This document shows, in pieces, positions 40,854 to 49,457 of a stretch of 64,000 nucleotides of DNA. Under the pieces are notes generated by a model. That model did no database searches. It was not told the origin of the DNA and saw nothing but the letters and a program-made list of their open reading frames with translations. This DNA comes from Cypionkella aquatica (GTDB taxonomy: Bacteria > Pseudomonadota > Alphaproteobacteria > Rhodobacterales > Rhodobacteraceae), in assembly GCF_030161095.1 (NCBI RefSeq), contig NZ_BSPP01000007.1, positions 372,920 through 436,919 on the forward strand. The letters are read 5' to 3'. A program made the position numbers and the translations under genes. Position 1 is the stretch's first letter; each line of letters starts with the position of its first letter.

Positions 40854-41939
40854 TTAACCCCGCAAGTTGAGGCCGGTGTCGGCGTCGAAGATGTGGCATT
40901 TGTCGAGGGCTACGCCAAAGCGCATCGTCTCACCCGGCGATACCGGGCGGGGGTTGAGCATTTTGGCTTGAATCTCTGTGCCTGCAAGCGTGGCATAAAG
41001 CAGGGTTTCGGTGCCCAAGGGCTCGGTCAGGGTGACGGCCATGTCGACAAAGGCCATATGCGCGGTGGGTGGCAGGGCGTGGCCTTCGGGCATGATGTTG
41101 TCGGCACGCACGCCAAATTGCACGCGGCGCCCGTCGGCGATGTGCAGACCCGGCGGCAGCGGGATGGTGGTGCCATCGGCCAGCACGACTTGCCCCGCCT
41201 GCACGGTGCCATCCAGCAGGTTCATCGGGGGGGAGCCGATGAAGGTGGCGACAAAGGTGTTCACCGGGTTTTCAAACACCTGCAACGGCGTGCCGACCTG
41301 CACGATATGGCCATCGCGCATGATCACGATGCGGTCGGCGAGGGTCATCGCCTCGATCTGATCATGGGTGACGTAGATCACGGTGGAGCCAACGCGCTGG
41401 TGCAGCTTTTTGATCTCGACCCGCATCTGGGTGCGCAGTTTGGCGTCGAGGTTCGACAAGGGTTCGTCGAACAGAAACACCTCGGGCTGGCGGACGATGG
41501 CGCGGCCCATGGCAACGCGCTGGCGCTGGCCGCCCGACAAAGCGCCGGGTTTGCGATCAAGCAGCGGGGTGAGCGAGAGGATATTGGCGGCCTCATCCAC
41601 GGCGCGGTCGATCTCGGGTTGCGATTTCTTGGCAATCTTCAGGCTGAAACCAAGGTTTTCGCGCACGGTCATGTGGGGGTATAGGGCGTAGTTCTGGAAC
41701 ACCATCGCCAGATTGCGCTCGCGTGGCGGCAGGTCGTTGACCACGCGGTCGCCGATCACAATGTCACCGCCGGTGATGTCTTCGAGCCCCGCGACCATGC
41801 GCAGGGTGGTGGATTTGCCGCAGCCGGATGGGCCGACCAGCACGACAAACTCGCCCTCGGCAATGTCGAGGTTGACGCCGTGGACGACACCAAGGGCACC
41901 GTATTTCTTGACGACGTTTTTAAGTTGAACCTGAGCCAT
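40854..41939 (-). CDS. MalK/UgpC-type sugar ABC importer ATPase
   Basis: 361 residues. Walker A GPSGCGKST, signature ALSGGQRQRVAMGRAI, Walker B VFLFDEPLSNLDAKLR, switch histidine in VTHDQIEAMTLAD. The C-terminal regulatory OB-like (TOBE) domain includes FGVRADNIMPEG. It powers the MalF/MalG-type permeases encoded upstream (41943-43708). Last transport gene of the set; the catabolic genes follow directly. Confidence 0.93.
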   Translation of the reverse strand: MAQVQLKNVVKKYGALGVVHGVNLDIAEGEFVVLVGPSGCGKSTTLRMVAGLEDITGGDIVIGDRVVNDLPPRERNLAMVFQNYALYPHMTVRENLGFSLKIAKKSQPEIDRAVDEAANILSLTPLLDRKPGALSGGQRQRVAMGRAIVRQPEVFLFDEPLSNLDAKLRTQMRVEIKKLHQRVGSTVIYVTHDQIEAMTLADRIVIMRDGHIVQVGTPLQVFENPVNTFVATFIGSPPMNLLDGTVQAGQVVLADGTTIPLPPGLHIADGRRVQFGVRADNIMPEGHALPPTAHMAFVDMAVTLTEPLGTETLLYATLAGTEIQAKMLNPRPVSPGETMRFGVALDKCHIFDADTGLNLRG

Positions 41940-41942
41940 GAT

Positions 41943-42809
41943 TTATCCTTTGACGCCGCCGAAGGTCAGCCCGGCGATCAGGTGTTTTTGCACAACGAAG
42001 GTCAGCAGCAGGGCTGGAATGATCATCAAGACCGCCAGCGCGCACATGCCGCCCCAGTTGAGGGTGAATTGCGAGGTGAAATCCAGCAGACCCACCGGCA
42101 TGGTTTTTGAGGTGGTGGAGCGGGTCAGTTGGCTGGCAAGGGCATATTCGTTCCACGAGGTCAGGAAGGCGAAAATGCCAGCGCTTGCGATGCCAGAGCG
42201 GGCGACCGGAAATTCAACCTTCCAGAACGCCTGCCAGCGGGTGCAGCCGTCAATCTCGGCGGCCTCGGCCAGTTCTTTTGGCACTTGCCGGAAAAAGCCG
42301 TCGATCAGCCAGATGGTGAACGGCACGTTCATTGCGACATAGACAAGGATCAGGCCGAAATGGGTGTCGATGATGCCCGTGCGGCCAAAGATAATGAACA
42401 GCGGCAAGGACAGCGCCACGCCGGGGACGGCGCGGCTGGCCATCAGGGCCACGAACATCATGCCCTTGGCCTTGAAGCTATAGCGCGCGAACGCATAGCC
42501 GCCCGCCATGCCGACCAGCAAAGCGATCACGGTTGAGGTGATCGAGATGATCAGCGAGTTGCGGAAATAGGTCATCACCGGGATGCCGCCTTCGCCTGCG
42601 CCACCGAACATGGCGCGGTAGTGATCAAGGCTGAGGCTTTGCGGCATCCAGACCGGAGGTTTCGCCATGATCTCGATGGTTGGGCGGAAGCTGTTCAGCA
42701 CCACCCACAGACCGGGGATGCAGATCAGCGACATTGCAAGGAAAAGCCCGAGAAAATGCGCGGTTTTCAGGGCGCGTTTCTTGATGCGGTGTTGGGTGGC
42801 AGAGGCCAT
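41943..42809 (-). CDS. Sugar ABC importer permease, MalG type
   Basis: 288 residues with six predicted helices. The EAA loop reads ELAEAAEIDGCTRWQAFWKVEFP, shown here as EAAEIDGCTRWQAFWK. The C-terminal membrane region ends with QKHLIAGLTFGGVKG, the standard end of MalG/CUT1 permeases. The ATG at 42809 shares a base with the preceding permease's TGA. Works with 42809-43708. Confidence 0.9.
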   Translation of the reverse strand: MASATQHRIKKRALKTAHFLGLFLAMSLICIPGLWVVLNSFRPTIEIMAKPPVWMPQSLSLDHYRAMFGGAGEGGIPVMTYFRNSLIISITSTVIALLVGMAGGYAFARYSFKAKGMMFVALMASRAVPGVALSLPLFIIFGRTGIIDTHFGLILVYVAMNVPFTIWLIDGFFRQVPKELAEAAEIDGCTRWQAFWKVEFPVARSGIASAGIFAFLTSWNEYALASQLTRSTTSKTMPVGLLDFTSQFTLNWGGMCALAVLMIIPALLLTFVVQKHLIAGLTFGGVKG

Positions 42810-43708
42810 CACATTTCCCCCATGCCCAGCTCTCGCCGGGCGGTTTGCAGTTTCAGGAAGAAATAGATCGTGAAGCCAATCGACATCAGGATCGCGATGT
42901 AGCCCATGGCATTGGCATAGCCCATGCGGGCATCGACGTAGCCGGTGCGCCCGATCAGGGTCCAGAGCAGTTCTGTACGTCGCGCGGGGCCGCCGTTGGT
43001 CATCACTTGCACGATGTCATAGGCGCGGGCCACATCCAGCGAACGGATGGCCATGGCGATGTAGATGAACGGCATCAGGAAGGGCAGGGTGACAAAGCGG
43101 AACGATTGCCATGGCGTGCAGCCGTCAACCTTGGCGGCCTCTAGCGGGTCTTGCGGGATGGCGAACAGGCCTGCGAGGATCAGGATGGCGAAAACGGAAG
43201 TCGAGGTCCAGACCTCGGCAAAGATGATGGCGAACATCGCAAGGTTGCCATCGACCAACCACGGGATCGCCACATCGGTCAGGCCCAGAGATTGCAGGGC
43301 GTTGTTCACCAAGCCCACGTTATCATTGAAGATAAACTTGAACTGAAAGCCCACCAGAATCGGCGAGAACATCATTGGGAACATCATCGCGGTGCGCAAA
43401 GCGCGCTGGCCGCGGGTGACTTTCGACACCATCAGCGCAAGGCCAAGGCCCAGCAGCATCTCGGTGTTCAGGGCAATCGTCAGCAGCAGGACGGTGCGGC
43501 CAAAGGCTTTCCAGAAATTCGCATCACTGGCGGCTTTGATGTAGTTGAAGCTGCCTGTCCACTTCCACAGCGTATCGGGCCGGGTCAGATGGTAGGGCGT
43601 AAAGCTGGAATATAGCGACAGGATCAGCGGGATCGCGACCACCGCCAGAATGATGATGAAGGCGGGCAGCAAAAGCACCAGCCATGGGGGCAGTTTGGCA
43701 CGAAACAT
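42809..43708 (-). CDS. Sugar ABC importer permease, MalF type
   Basis: 299 residues with six helices; starts MFRAKLPPWLVLLLPAFIII after a GGAG box, which is why 43708 is chosen over a start 30 bases upstream. EAA motif: DPLEAAKVDGCTPWQSFRFVTLP, in short EAAKVDGCTPWQSFRF. CUT1 family, partner of the MalG-type protein. Confidence 0.9.
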   Translation of the reverse strand: MFRAKLPPWLVLLLPAFIIILAVVAIPLILSLYSSFTPYHLTRPDTLWKWTGSFNYIKAASDANFWKAFGRTVLLLTIALNTEMLLGLGLALMVSKVTRGQRALRTAMMFPMMFSPILVGFQFKFIFNDNVGLVNNALQSLGLTDVAIPWLVDGNLAMFAIIFAEVWTSTSVFAILILAGLFAIPQDPLEAAKVDGCTPWQSFRFVTLPFLMPFIYIAMAIRSLDVARAYDIVQVMTNGGPARRTELLWTLIGRTGYVDARMGYANAMGYIAILMSIGFTIYFFLKLQTARRELGMGEM

Positions 43709-43755
43709 GGAAACTCCGGGCTGAGGCGGGGCCATCAAGCGACAAGAGAGGGGGA

Positions 43756-43779
43756 AGGGGCGGCGCGGTGGCCGCCCCT
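43756..43779 (-). other. Intercistronic hairpin after binding-protein gene
   Basis: AGGGGCGGC (43756-43764) pairs perfectly with GCCGCCCCT (43771-43779), loop GCGGTG, between the binding-protein stop (43796) and the permease start (43708). It is the same architectural feature as at 6570, 28341 and 54603. Confidence 0.65.
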
Positions 43780-43795
43780 GTTGGCTAAGCGGCGA

Positions 43796-45106
43796 TCAAT
43801 AGACGCCGTTTTCTTTCATCAGACTGTCCACGGCATCTGACGCGTCTTGCAACGCTTGATCCACGGTTTTGTCGCCAAGGATGGCGGCTTGCAGTTCCGG
43901 GAAGATCAGGTTGCCGGATTCGATCCAATAGGGCGTTGGCGGCACCGGGAACGCGGTTTTCGCGGTTTCCTCGAATGCGGCCAGAACCTCGGTCTTGTAA
44001 GGATCAGCCTTGGCTTGGTCTTTGACATAGGCCCAGACAGCGGTGCGGGATGGCAGCGGACCTGCGGCAGATTCCAGCTTTTGGCTGTCCTCATTGGTCA
44101 GGAAATCCACCAAGGATGCAGCGGCTTCTTTGGTTGCACAGCCTTCGGTGACCGAAAAGCCGTGGAAGCCTGACCAGCCGGTGCGCACGCCAGCCGAGCC
44201 TTTGGGCGCAGGGGCGACGCCGACATTGCCCGCGACTTTCGAGGCTGCCGGGTCGTTGAAGAAGCCCGACCATCCCGGCCAATCGAGGTTCAGCGCGATG
44301 GTGCCCGAGGCAAAGCCGTTGCCCAGATCATCCCACAGATAGTTGGTGGTGCCGGGTGGAACTGCGCCCGCCTTATACAGATCCACGAACCACTGCAGCG
44401 CCTCTTTGCCCGCAGCCGAGTTGAAGGCGGGCGACATGTCGTCGTTGAACATCTTGCCGCCGTTGGCGACGACAAGCTCGTAGAAGCGGCCGTTGATCGC
44501 CTCGTCCTTGCCCGCGTATTGGGTGCCGTAGAAGTTTGGCGGGGCGGCAAAGAATTCCGCCTGATCGCGGAACTGGTCCCAGGTTTCCGGCACGGCCAGA
44601 TCATAGCCGAACTTGGTCTTGAAGGCTTCGGCCTTGGCCGGGTCGGCGTAAAGCGATTTCTGGTAATACAGTGCCGAGACATCGAACTGCGCGCGCGGCA
44701 GCATGGTCAGTTTGCCGTTGATGGTGGCGGCGGTGATGTTGGCGGGCACAAAGCCTGCCACCGATTCCGCTGGCACCAAGGGCGTCAGATCGGTGAACAG
44801 ATCGGGGTATTGCGGCGCGAAGGACGAATGGTTCGAGCCCACGCACCAGCTGGTGGTGCCTGCCGCGATATCGGCCTTGTATTCCTTATCCAGCTCAAAA
44901 TGGTTCTTCTGGCTGATGATATTGACCTTGGCGCCGGTCGCTTTTTCCCAATCGGCGATGCGGGCGTAGAGGGCCTCATATTGTTGGCCGCCGATCAGTT
45001 TGGCCTCGATGGTCACGCCGGCATATTCGCCATCGGCCAAGGCGGCTGTGGCAAATCCCAAACCAGCGGCAAGCGCCAGCACAGAGCTGGCAACGCGTCC
45101 CTTCAT
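43796..45106 (-). CDS. Periplasmic binding protein of CUT1 sugar importer
   Basis: 436 residues with a signal peptide ending near ALADGEYAG. Family-1 solute-binding protein: TIEAKLIGGQQYEALYARIADWEKATGAKV is the usual N-lobe start (key part ADWEKATGAKV), with TMLPRAQFDVSALYYQKSLY, NLDWPGWSGFF and a C-lobe of Trp/Pro-rich contacts. It feeds the MalFG-type permeases. First gene of the minus-strand fucose-type operon; the promoter lies in the 172-base gap shared with the divergent lactonase. Confidence 0.9.
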   Translation of the reverse strand: MKGRVASSVLALAAGLGFATAALADGEYAGVTIEAKLIGGQQYEALYARIADWEKATGAKVNIISQKNHFELDKEYKADIAAGTTSWCVGSNHSSFAPQYPDLFTDLTPLVPAESVAGFVPANITAATINGKLTMLPRAQFDVSALYYQKSLYADPAKAEAFKTKFGYDLAVPETWDQFRDQAEFFAAPPNFYGTQYAGKDEAINGRFYELVVANGGKMFNDDMSPAFNSAAGKEALQWFVDLYKAGAVPPGTTNYLWDDLGNGFASGTIALNLDWPGWSGFFNDPAASKVAGNVGVAPAPKGSAGVRTGWSGFHGFSVTEGCATKEAAASLVDFLTNEDSQKLESAAGPLPSRTAVWAYVKDQAKADPYKTEVLAAFEETAKTAFPVPPTPYWIESGNLIFPELQAAILGDKTVDQALQDASDAVDSLMKENGVY

Positions 45107-45127
45107 GTCGTCTCCTCCCGTTTTTGT

Positions 45128-45179
45128 GATGTTCCAATGGGGTGATCCCGGATGATGGCAATTTCATATCCAGAACATC
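45128..45179. promoter_or_regulatory. Inverted GATGTTC/GAACATC pair in divergent promoter
   Basis: GATGTTC (45128-45134) is inverted as GAACATC (45173-45179) in the gap between the binding-protein gene (minus) and the lactonase (plus). An AT-rich TTTTTATAG follows the right arm. The wide spacing suggests two half-sites bound by a dimer of dimers, as IclR or LysR proteins do, but no regulator gene is adjacent to assign it to. Confidence 0.35.
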
Positions 45180-45278
45180 TTTTTATAGTTAAACGTGACA
45201 TGCGGCGGCGAGTCAAGTATGACTGTGTGCAAATCCGGCGGTTTGGTCGGGGTGATTGCCATAACAGGGGGCCTGCCG

Positions 45279-46121
45279 ATGATCTTTGACACCCATCTGC
45301 ATCTGATCGACCGCAAGCGGCTGTCTTATCCGTGGCTGGGCGATGCCCCGGCGCTGAACCGCGATTGGACGTATGATGACTACGAGTCCGTGGCCCGCCG
45401 CGTTGGCATCAGGGATGTGCTGCATATGGAAGTGGACGTGGCTGAGGCGGATATGGAGGCTGAAACCGCCTTTGTCGCCGAACTGATGCAGCGGCCGGGC
45501 AGTTTGATCCGCGGGGCGATTGCGGCGGCGCGACCCGAGGCCGCGGGCTTTGCGGCTTGGTTGGAGCGGGCTGATCTGCGGGTGGTGAAGGGGGTGCGGC
45601 GGGTGCTGCATGTGGTGCCGGATGCGGTGTCGCAGGGGGCGCTTTTCCGGCAGAACATCGCGCGGTTGGGAAAGGCTGGGCTGCCTTTCGATATTGTGAT
45701 GCTGGCGCGGCAATTGCCGCTGGCGCAAAGTCTGGCCGATGCCTGCCCGGAAACGGCGTTTGTGCTGGATCACTGCGGCGTGCCCGATATTGCGGGTGAC
45801 GCTTTTGCGGTTTGGGCGGCGGGGATCACCGCTTTGGCCGAGCGGCCCAATGTCAGCCTCAAGCTTTCTGGCATCACCGCGTATACCGGGGGCGGCTGGA
45901 GCCTTGAAAGCCTGCGGCCTTGGGTCGATCATGTGCTGCAAAGTTTTGGCCCGGCGCGGATGGTTTGGGGGTCGGACAGCCCGGTGTGCAGTTTGCAGTC
46001 CAACCTTGCGGAATGGGTGGCTTGCACGCAGGCGCTGCTTTCGGGGCTGAGTGCGCCCGAACGCGATGCGGTCTTGCAAGGCAATGCGCGCCGGATTTGG
46101 GACGTAGCGGCAAGGCCTTAG
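45279..46121 (+). CDS. Amidohydrolase-family sugar lactonase, likely L-fucono-1,5-lactonase (COG3618)
   Basis: 280 residues, amidohydrolase-2 TIM barrel. The N-terminal metal motif is FDTHLHLID, followed by LDHCGVPD, LKLSGITAY and WGSDSPV, the usual COG3618 ligand and base segments. Characterised COG3618 members hydrolyse L-fucono-lactone and related lactones. GGGGG before the ATG at 45279 sets the start; the upstream frame extension is not protein-like. It supplies the lactone-opening step that the minus-strand operon lacks, so the two transcripts form one pathway. Confidence 0.87.
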   Translation: MIFDTHLHLIDRKRLSYPWLGDAPALNRDWTYDDYESVARRVGIRDVLHMEVDVAEADMEAETAFVAELMQRPGSLIRGAIAAARPEAAGFAAWLERADLRVVKGVRRVLHVVPDAVSQGALFRQNIARLGKAGLPFDIVMLARQLPLAQSLADACPETAFVLDHCGVPDIAGDAFAVWAAGITALAERPNVSLKLSGITAYTGGGWSLESLRPWVDHVLQSFGPARMVWGSDSPVCSLQSNLAEWVACTQALLSGLSAPERDAVLQGNARRIWDVAARP

Positions 46122-46277
46122 CCCCGGAGTTTCGAGTGGGGCTGCATTGACTTTCGCAGCTTGGCCCCCATGTTAGGGCCTCGGGCGCGCTGGCCAGATC
46201 AACGGTTCTGATGAGATGGGCCGATCGGGGTTCTGGCGCACAGGATGCGCCGGCTTCAGCCGCCGAAAATTGCAAAT

Positions 46278-46300
46278 ATGGCCAAATTTGAAATGGCCAA
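46278..46300 (+). promoter_or_regulatory. Direct repeat ATGGCCAA upstream of the ene-reductase
   Basis: ATGGCCAA occurs at 46278-46285 and 46293-46300, 15 bases apart start to start, separated by an AT-rich spacer containing the palindrome CAAATTTG. It ends 18 bases before the OYE start, overlapping the expected leader. It may be an operator for an unlinked redox-responsive regulator; none is adjacent. Confidence 0.3.
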
Positions 46301-46318
46301 GTCACCAAAGGACTGCCT

Positions 46319-47398
46319 ATGACTTCGCTTTTCCAACCCTATCAGCTGGGTGCGACCCCGCTGGCAAACCGTATTGTCATGGCCCCATTGACCCGCAGCC
46401 GGGCGATTGCGGGGCTGGTGCCGGGGCCGTTGACGGTGGAATATTACGCCCAACGTGCAAGTGCCGGGCTGATCATTGCCGAGGCCACGCAAGTCTCGGC
46501 GCAGGCGCAGGGCTATCAGGACACGCCGGGGATATTCACCCAAGATCAGATAGACGGCTGGCGCAAAGTGACGGATGCGGTGCATGGCAAGGGCGGGCGG
46601 ATTTTTCTGCAGATCTGGCATGTCGGGCGGATTTCGCATGTTGATCTGCAACCGGGCGGGCAAGCGCCTGTGGCACCTTCGGCGATTGCCTCGGGCACCA
46701 CGACTTTTGTGCACAATCAGATCGTCGCGACTTCGATGCCGCGCGCGCTGAAGCTGGACGAGATCCCGGCGATCATTGAGGATTTCCGCCAAGCGGCGGC
46801 CAATGCGATCAAGGCCGGGTTTGATGGCGTTGAGGTGCATGGCGCGAATGGCTATCTGCTGGACCAATTCGCCAAGGATGGGGCGAACCAGCGCACCGAT
46901 GGCTATGGCGGCTCGATAGAAAACCGCGCGCGGCTGATGCTGGAAGTGACCGAAGCGGTGGCGCGCGAGATTGGTGCGGATCGCACTGGCATCCGGTTGT
47001 CTCCGGTGACGCCTGCGAATGGGGTTTCGACCAGCGATCCGCAGCCGCTGTTCGACTATATCGTGGCCAAGCTGAATGCGTTGGGCATCAGCTATATCCA
47101 CCTGATCGAAGGTGCCACCGGTGGTCCGCGCGATGTTGCGCCGTTTGATTATGCCGCCCTGCGCCGTGCGTTCAGCGGCACATATATCGGCAACAACGGC
47201 TATGATGCGGCCTTGGCTGCCGAGCACCTTGACAGCGGCGCTGCTGATCTGGTGGCGTTTGGGCGACCTTTCATTGCCAACCCCGATCTGGTGGCACGCC
47301 TGCAAAGCGGGGCTGCATTGGCCGAAAGCAATCCGGCCACGATCTATGGTGGCGGGGCAGAGGGCTATACTGATTATCCGGCGCTGGCCCAAAGCTAA
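46319..47398 (+). CDS. Old Yellow Enzyme family ene-reductase (NemA-like)
   Basis: 359 residues, FMN-dependent alkene reductase. MAPLTRSRA at the start is the OYE N-terminal motif; GRIFLQIWHVGRISH, GFDGVEVHGANGYLLDQF, NQRTDGYGGSIENR and GNNGYD are the FMN- and substrate-binding segments (His/Asn pair present in VHGANGYL). It reduces activated C=C bonds and nitro compounds. Monocistronic, bounded by a strong terminator; unrelated to the neighbouring pathways as far as can be seen. Confidence 0.92.
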   Translation: MTSLFQPYQLGATPLANRIVMAPLTRSRAIAGLVPGPLTVEYYAQRASAGLIIAEATQVSAQAQGYQDTPGIFTQDQIDGWRKVTDAVHGKGGRIFLQIWHVGRISHVDLQPGGQAPVAPSAIASGTTTFVHNQIVATSMPRALKLDEIPAIIEDFRQAAANAIKAGFDGVEVHGANGYLLDQFAKDGANQRTDGYGGSIENRARLMLEVTEAVAREIGADRTGIRLSPVTPANGVSTSDPQPLFDYIVAKLNALGISYIHLIEGATGGPRDVAPFDYAALRRAFSGTYIGNNGYDAALAAEHLDSGAADLVAFGRPFIANPDLVARLQSGAALAESNPATIYGGGAEGYTDYPALAQS

Positions 47399-47465
47399 AG
47401 CGCGGTTTCAGCTGGCGACCGAGGTGGCCAGATGTCCGAATTGCCAGATTTCAGGCAAGACTTAT

Positions 47466-47496
47466 CCCGCCGTGGTTTCCACGGCGGGTTTTGTTT
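47466..47496 (+). terminator. Rho-independent terminator after ene-reductase
   Basis: CCCGCCGTGG (47466-47475) pairs perfectly with CCACGGCGGG (47479-47488) around a TTT loop, followed by TTTTGTTT (47489-47496). It separates the OYE gene from the convergent Na/Pi gene. Confidence 0.93.
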
Positions 47497-47551
47497 TGCG
47501 GGGCGGGCATGATCTGGGGGGGCAGCATTGGCGGCAAAGTGTGCTGCCCTG

Positions 47552-49192
47552 TCAGCGCACGCGGCTCTCGCGCAGAGCGCCCAGCTCTTCCAAAATCGGA
47601 TGCGCGACCGAGGCAAGGTGGGCATTGACGCGCTTGAGGTCGCGCAGAAGATCAAGGTGCAGCGTGCTGGTTTCTATCGTCTCGACGCGGCCTGCGCGGA
47701 CGCGGTTCAGGTGATGTTCGGCAGATTGCGCTTCGATCTTGCGGATGATCACCTTTTGATCCAGCAGGCGGCGGGCCATTTGCGGATCGCGCGACAGAAA
47801 GATCGCCTGCGCCATTTGCAGGTTTTCACGGGTATGGGCGTAGAAATCCTTGATCTCGGCAAGACCCTCGGCCGAGAAACTCAGCTTTTTGCGCGCCTTT
47901 TTCAGGGCAATCTCGGCCAGACCGCTTTCGATGATATCGCCGACATGCTCCAGATTGATCGCATAGGAAATCACCTCATGCGCACGGCGGGAATCGTCTG
48001 GATCAAGCTCTGATCGGCCAAGGCGGGTGACATAAAGCTTGATCGCCTCGTGCAGCTCGTCGACCTCGTTTTCCAGCCGTGCAACATCGGTGCAGGCCAG
48101 CTCGTCCGAGGTGTTCAGCGTCACCAGCGTGCGGTCCAGCATTTCGCCGATGATGTCGCCGACCCGCAGCGTCTCGCGGGCGGCGACAGCAAGCGCCATG
48201 TCGGGGGTGTGCAAAAGGCTGTCATCAAGATAGGCCGGGCCGCCGCGCGTGGGATCAGTGCGATCCGGCATCACGCGTTCCACCAACCGGGCCACCGGGC
48301 CAATCAGCGGCAGGAAAATCACCAGAAGCGCAAGGTTGAAGCCCACATGCGCGCCCACTGTCAGCTGCGCCGGATCAGGCAGCACCTGCTGCAATGCCGC
48401 CGCGAGTGGGACTGCAAAGATCATCACCAAGACCGATCCCAGCATCCGCACGATCATGTTTGACAGCGTCAAGCGCCGTGCGGCGACCCCTTCAGAGGCC
48501 ACCGCCAGATGCGGCGGGATTGCGCCGCCCAGATTGGCCCCGGCGACAAGGCACAGCGCAAGCGGTGGCGCGACCACGCCAGCCCCTGCAAGCAGCATCA
48601 CCAGCACCACCACCGCCAAGCTGGAGGATGCCAGCACGGCAAGCGCCGCCGCCACCAGCACCGCAAACACCGGGGCATTGTCCAGCGCCGACAGCACCGT
48701 GACCACGGTGGGCGACGACCGCAGCGGGGCCGTGATGCCGGACAACAGATGCAGCGCCAGCAGCATCAGCCCCAGCCCCAGCACTGCCCGGCCCAAGTTG
48801 CGCGGCATGTTGGTTTCAGCCGAGGTTGACAGCACCACGCCGACAAATATCAGCACGCTGCCCAGCCAGTGAATGTCCATCGACAGCACCAATGTCACCA
48901 GCGCCGTGCCCAGATTGGCCCCCAGCAACACCGCCTGCGCCATGCGCGGATTGACGATGTCGCGGGCGGTGAATGAGGCGGTGATCACCGCCGTCGCCGT
49001 GCTGGATTGCAACCCCAACGTCACCAGAAAGCCCCAGAACGCCGCATAGACCCGGTTGGTGGTGCCCTTGGCGATCCATTGCCGCAGGACCGCGCCAAAA
49101 GCCCGCAGCACCCCGGTCTTGATCATCCGCAAGCCCCAGATCAGCAGCGAAGCCGCGCCAAGCAGGTCAATCAGCTGTATCGTCGATTCCAA
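47552..49192 (-). CDS. Na/Pi cotransporter family protein with C-terminal PhoU-like domain
   Basis: About 546 residues. Two Na/Pi repeats: LGLQSSTATAVITASF with GANLGTALVT, then LASSSLAVVVLV with GANLGGAIPP; about 8-9 membrane helices to residue 310. A cytoplasmic PhoU-like helical domain follows (ISYAINLEHVGDIIE). YjbB-type relatives in enteric bacteria export phosphate. No ATG fits; I use the TTG at 49192 (GGGGG upstream), so the N-terminus is uncertain. It is divergent from the LacI gene, with a LacI-type operator 57 bases upstream of its start. Role inferred: releasing phosphate freed by the neighbouring phosphatases. Confidence 0.8.
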   Translation of the reverse strand: MESTIQLIDLLGAASLLIWGLRMIKTGVLRAFGAVLRQWIAKGTTNRVYAAFWGFLVTLGLQSSTATAVITASFTARDIVNPRMAQAVLLGANLGTALVTLVLSMDIHWLGSVLIFVGVVLSTSAETNMPRNLGRAVLGLGLMLLALHLLSGITAPLRSSPTVVTVLSALDNAPVFAVLVAAALAVLASSSLAVVVLVMLLAGAGVVAPPLALCLVAGANLGGAIPPHLAVASEGVAARRLTLSNMIVRMLGSVLVMIFAVPLAAALQQVLPDPAQLTVGAHVGFNLALLVIFLPLIGPVARLVERVMPDRTDPTRGGPAYLDDSLLHTPDMALAVAARETLRVGDIIGEMLDRTLVTLNTSDELACTDVARLENEVDELHEAIKLYVTRLGRSELDPDDSRRAHEVISYAINLEHVGDIIESGLAEIALKKARKKLSFSAEGLAEIKDFYAHTRENLQMAQAIFLSRDPQMARRLLDQKVIIRKIEAQSAEHHLNRVRAGRVETIETSTLHLDLLRDLKRVNAHLASVAHPILEELGALRESRVR

Positions 49193-49248
49193 GGTGGCCC
49201 CCGTCGCTGGGCGCGGTATGCGCCTTTTGCAGGGCAGGGTGACAGGTT

Positions 49249-49264
49249 GTGCACATGTGTGCAA
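49249..49264. promoter_or_regulatory. LacI-family operator A (upstream of Na/Pi gene)
   Basis: GTGCACATGTGTGCAA matches TTGCACA-NN-TGTGCAA at 13 of the 14 fixed positions. It is 57 bases upstream of the Na/Pi gene start. A lone half-site TGTGCAA also occurs at 49315-49321. Confidence 0.7.
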
Positions 49265-49424
49265 TATTTGATGCTGGAAACCAGAATGTATTGCAACGCT
49301 GCCGAAGATATAGTTGTGCAAGCGATCGGCCGGGCGCAGATTTTTCCAGTATTTTTAAGGTATACCGCGCAATCAGCGGATTTTGCGGCGGTGCAATCGA
49401 AGTGGTTTTCTTGTTCACACATCT

Positions 49425-49440
49425 GTGCAACACTGCAACA
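49425..49440. promoter_or_regulatory. LacI-family operator B (upstream of lacI-type gene)
   Basis: TCACACATCTGTGCAA matches TTGCACA-NN-TGTGCAA at 12 of 14 fixed positions and ends 17 bases before the regulator's start codon, the place expected for autoregulation. Confidence 0.6.
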
Positions 49441-49457
49441 AGTTGCCTTAACGCCGG

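Noticed and set aside
43796-45106. Binding-protein gene as part of the FadR (region A) regulon
   Set aside because: No TTGGT-N3-CCAA palindrome was seen in its promoter gap.
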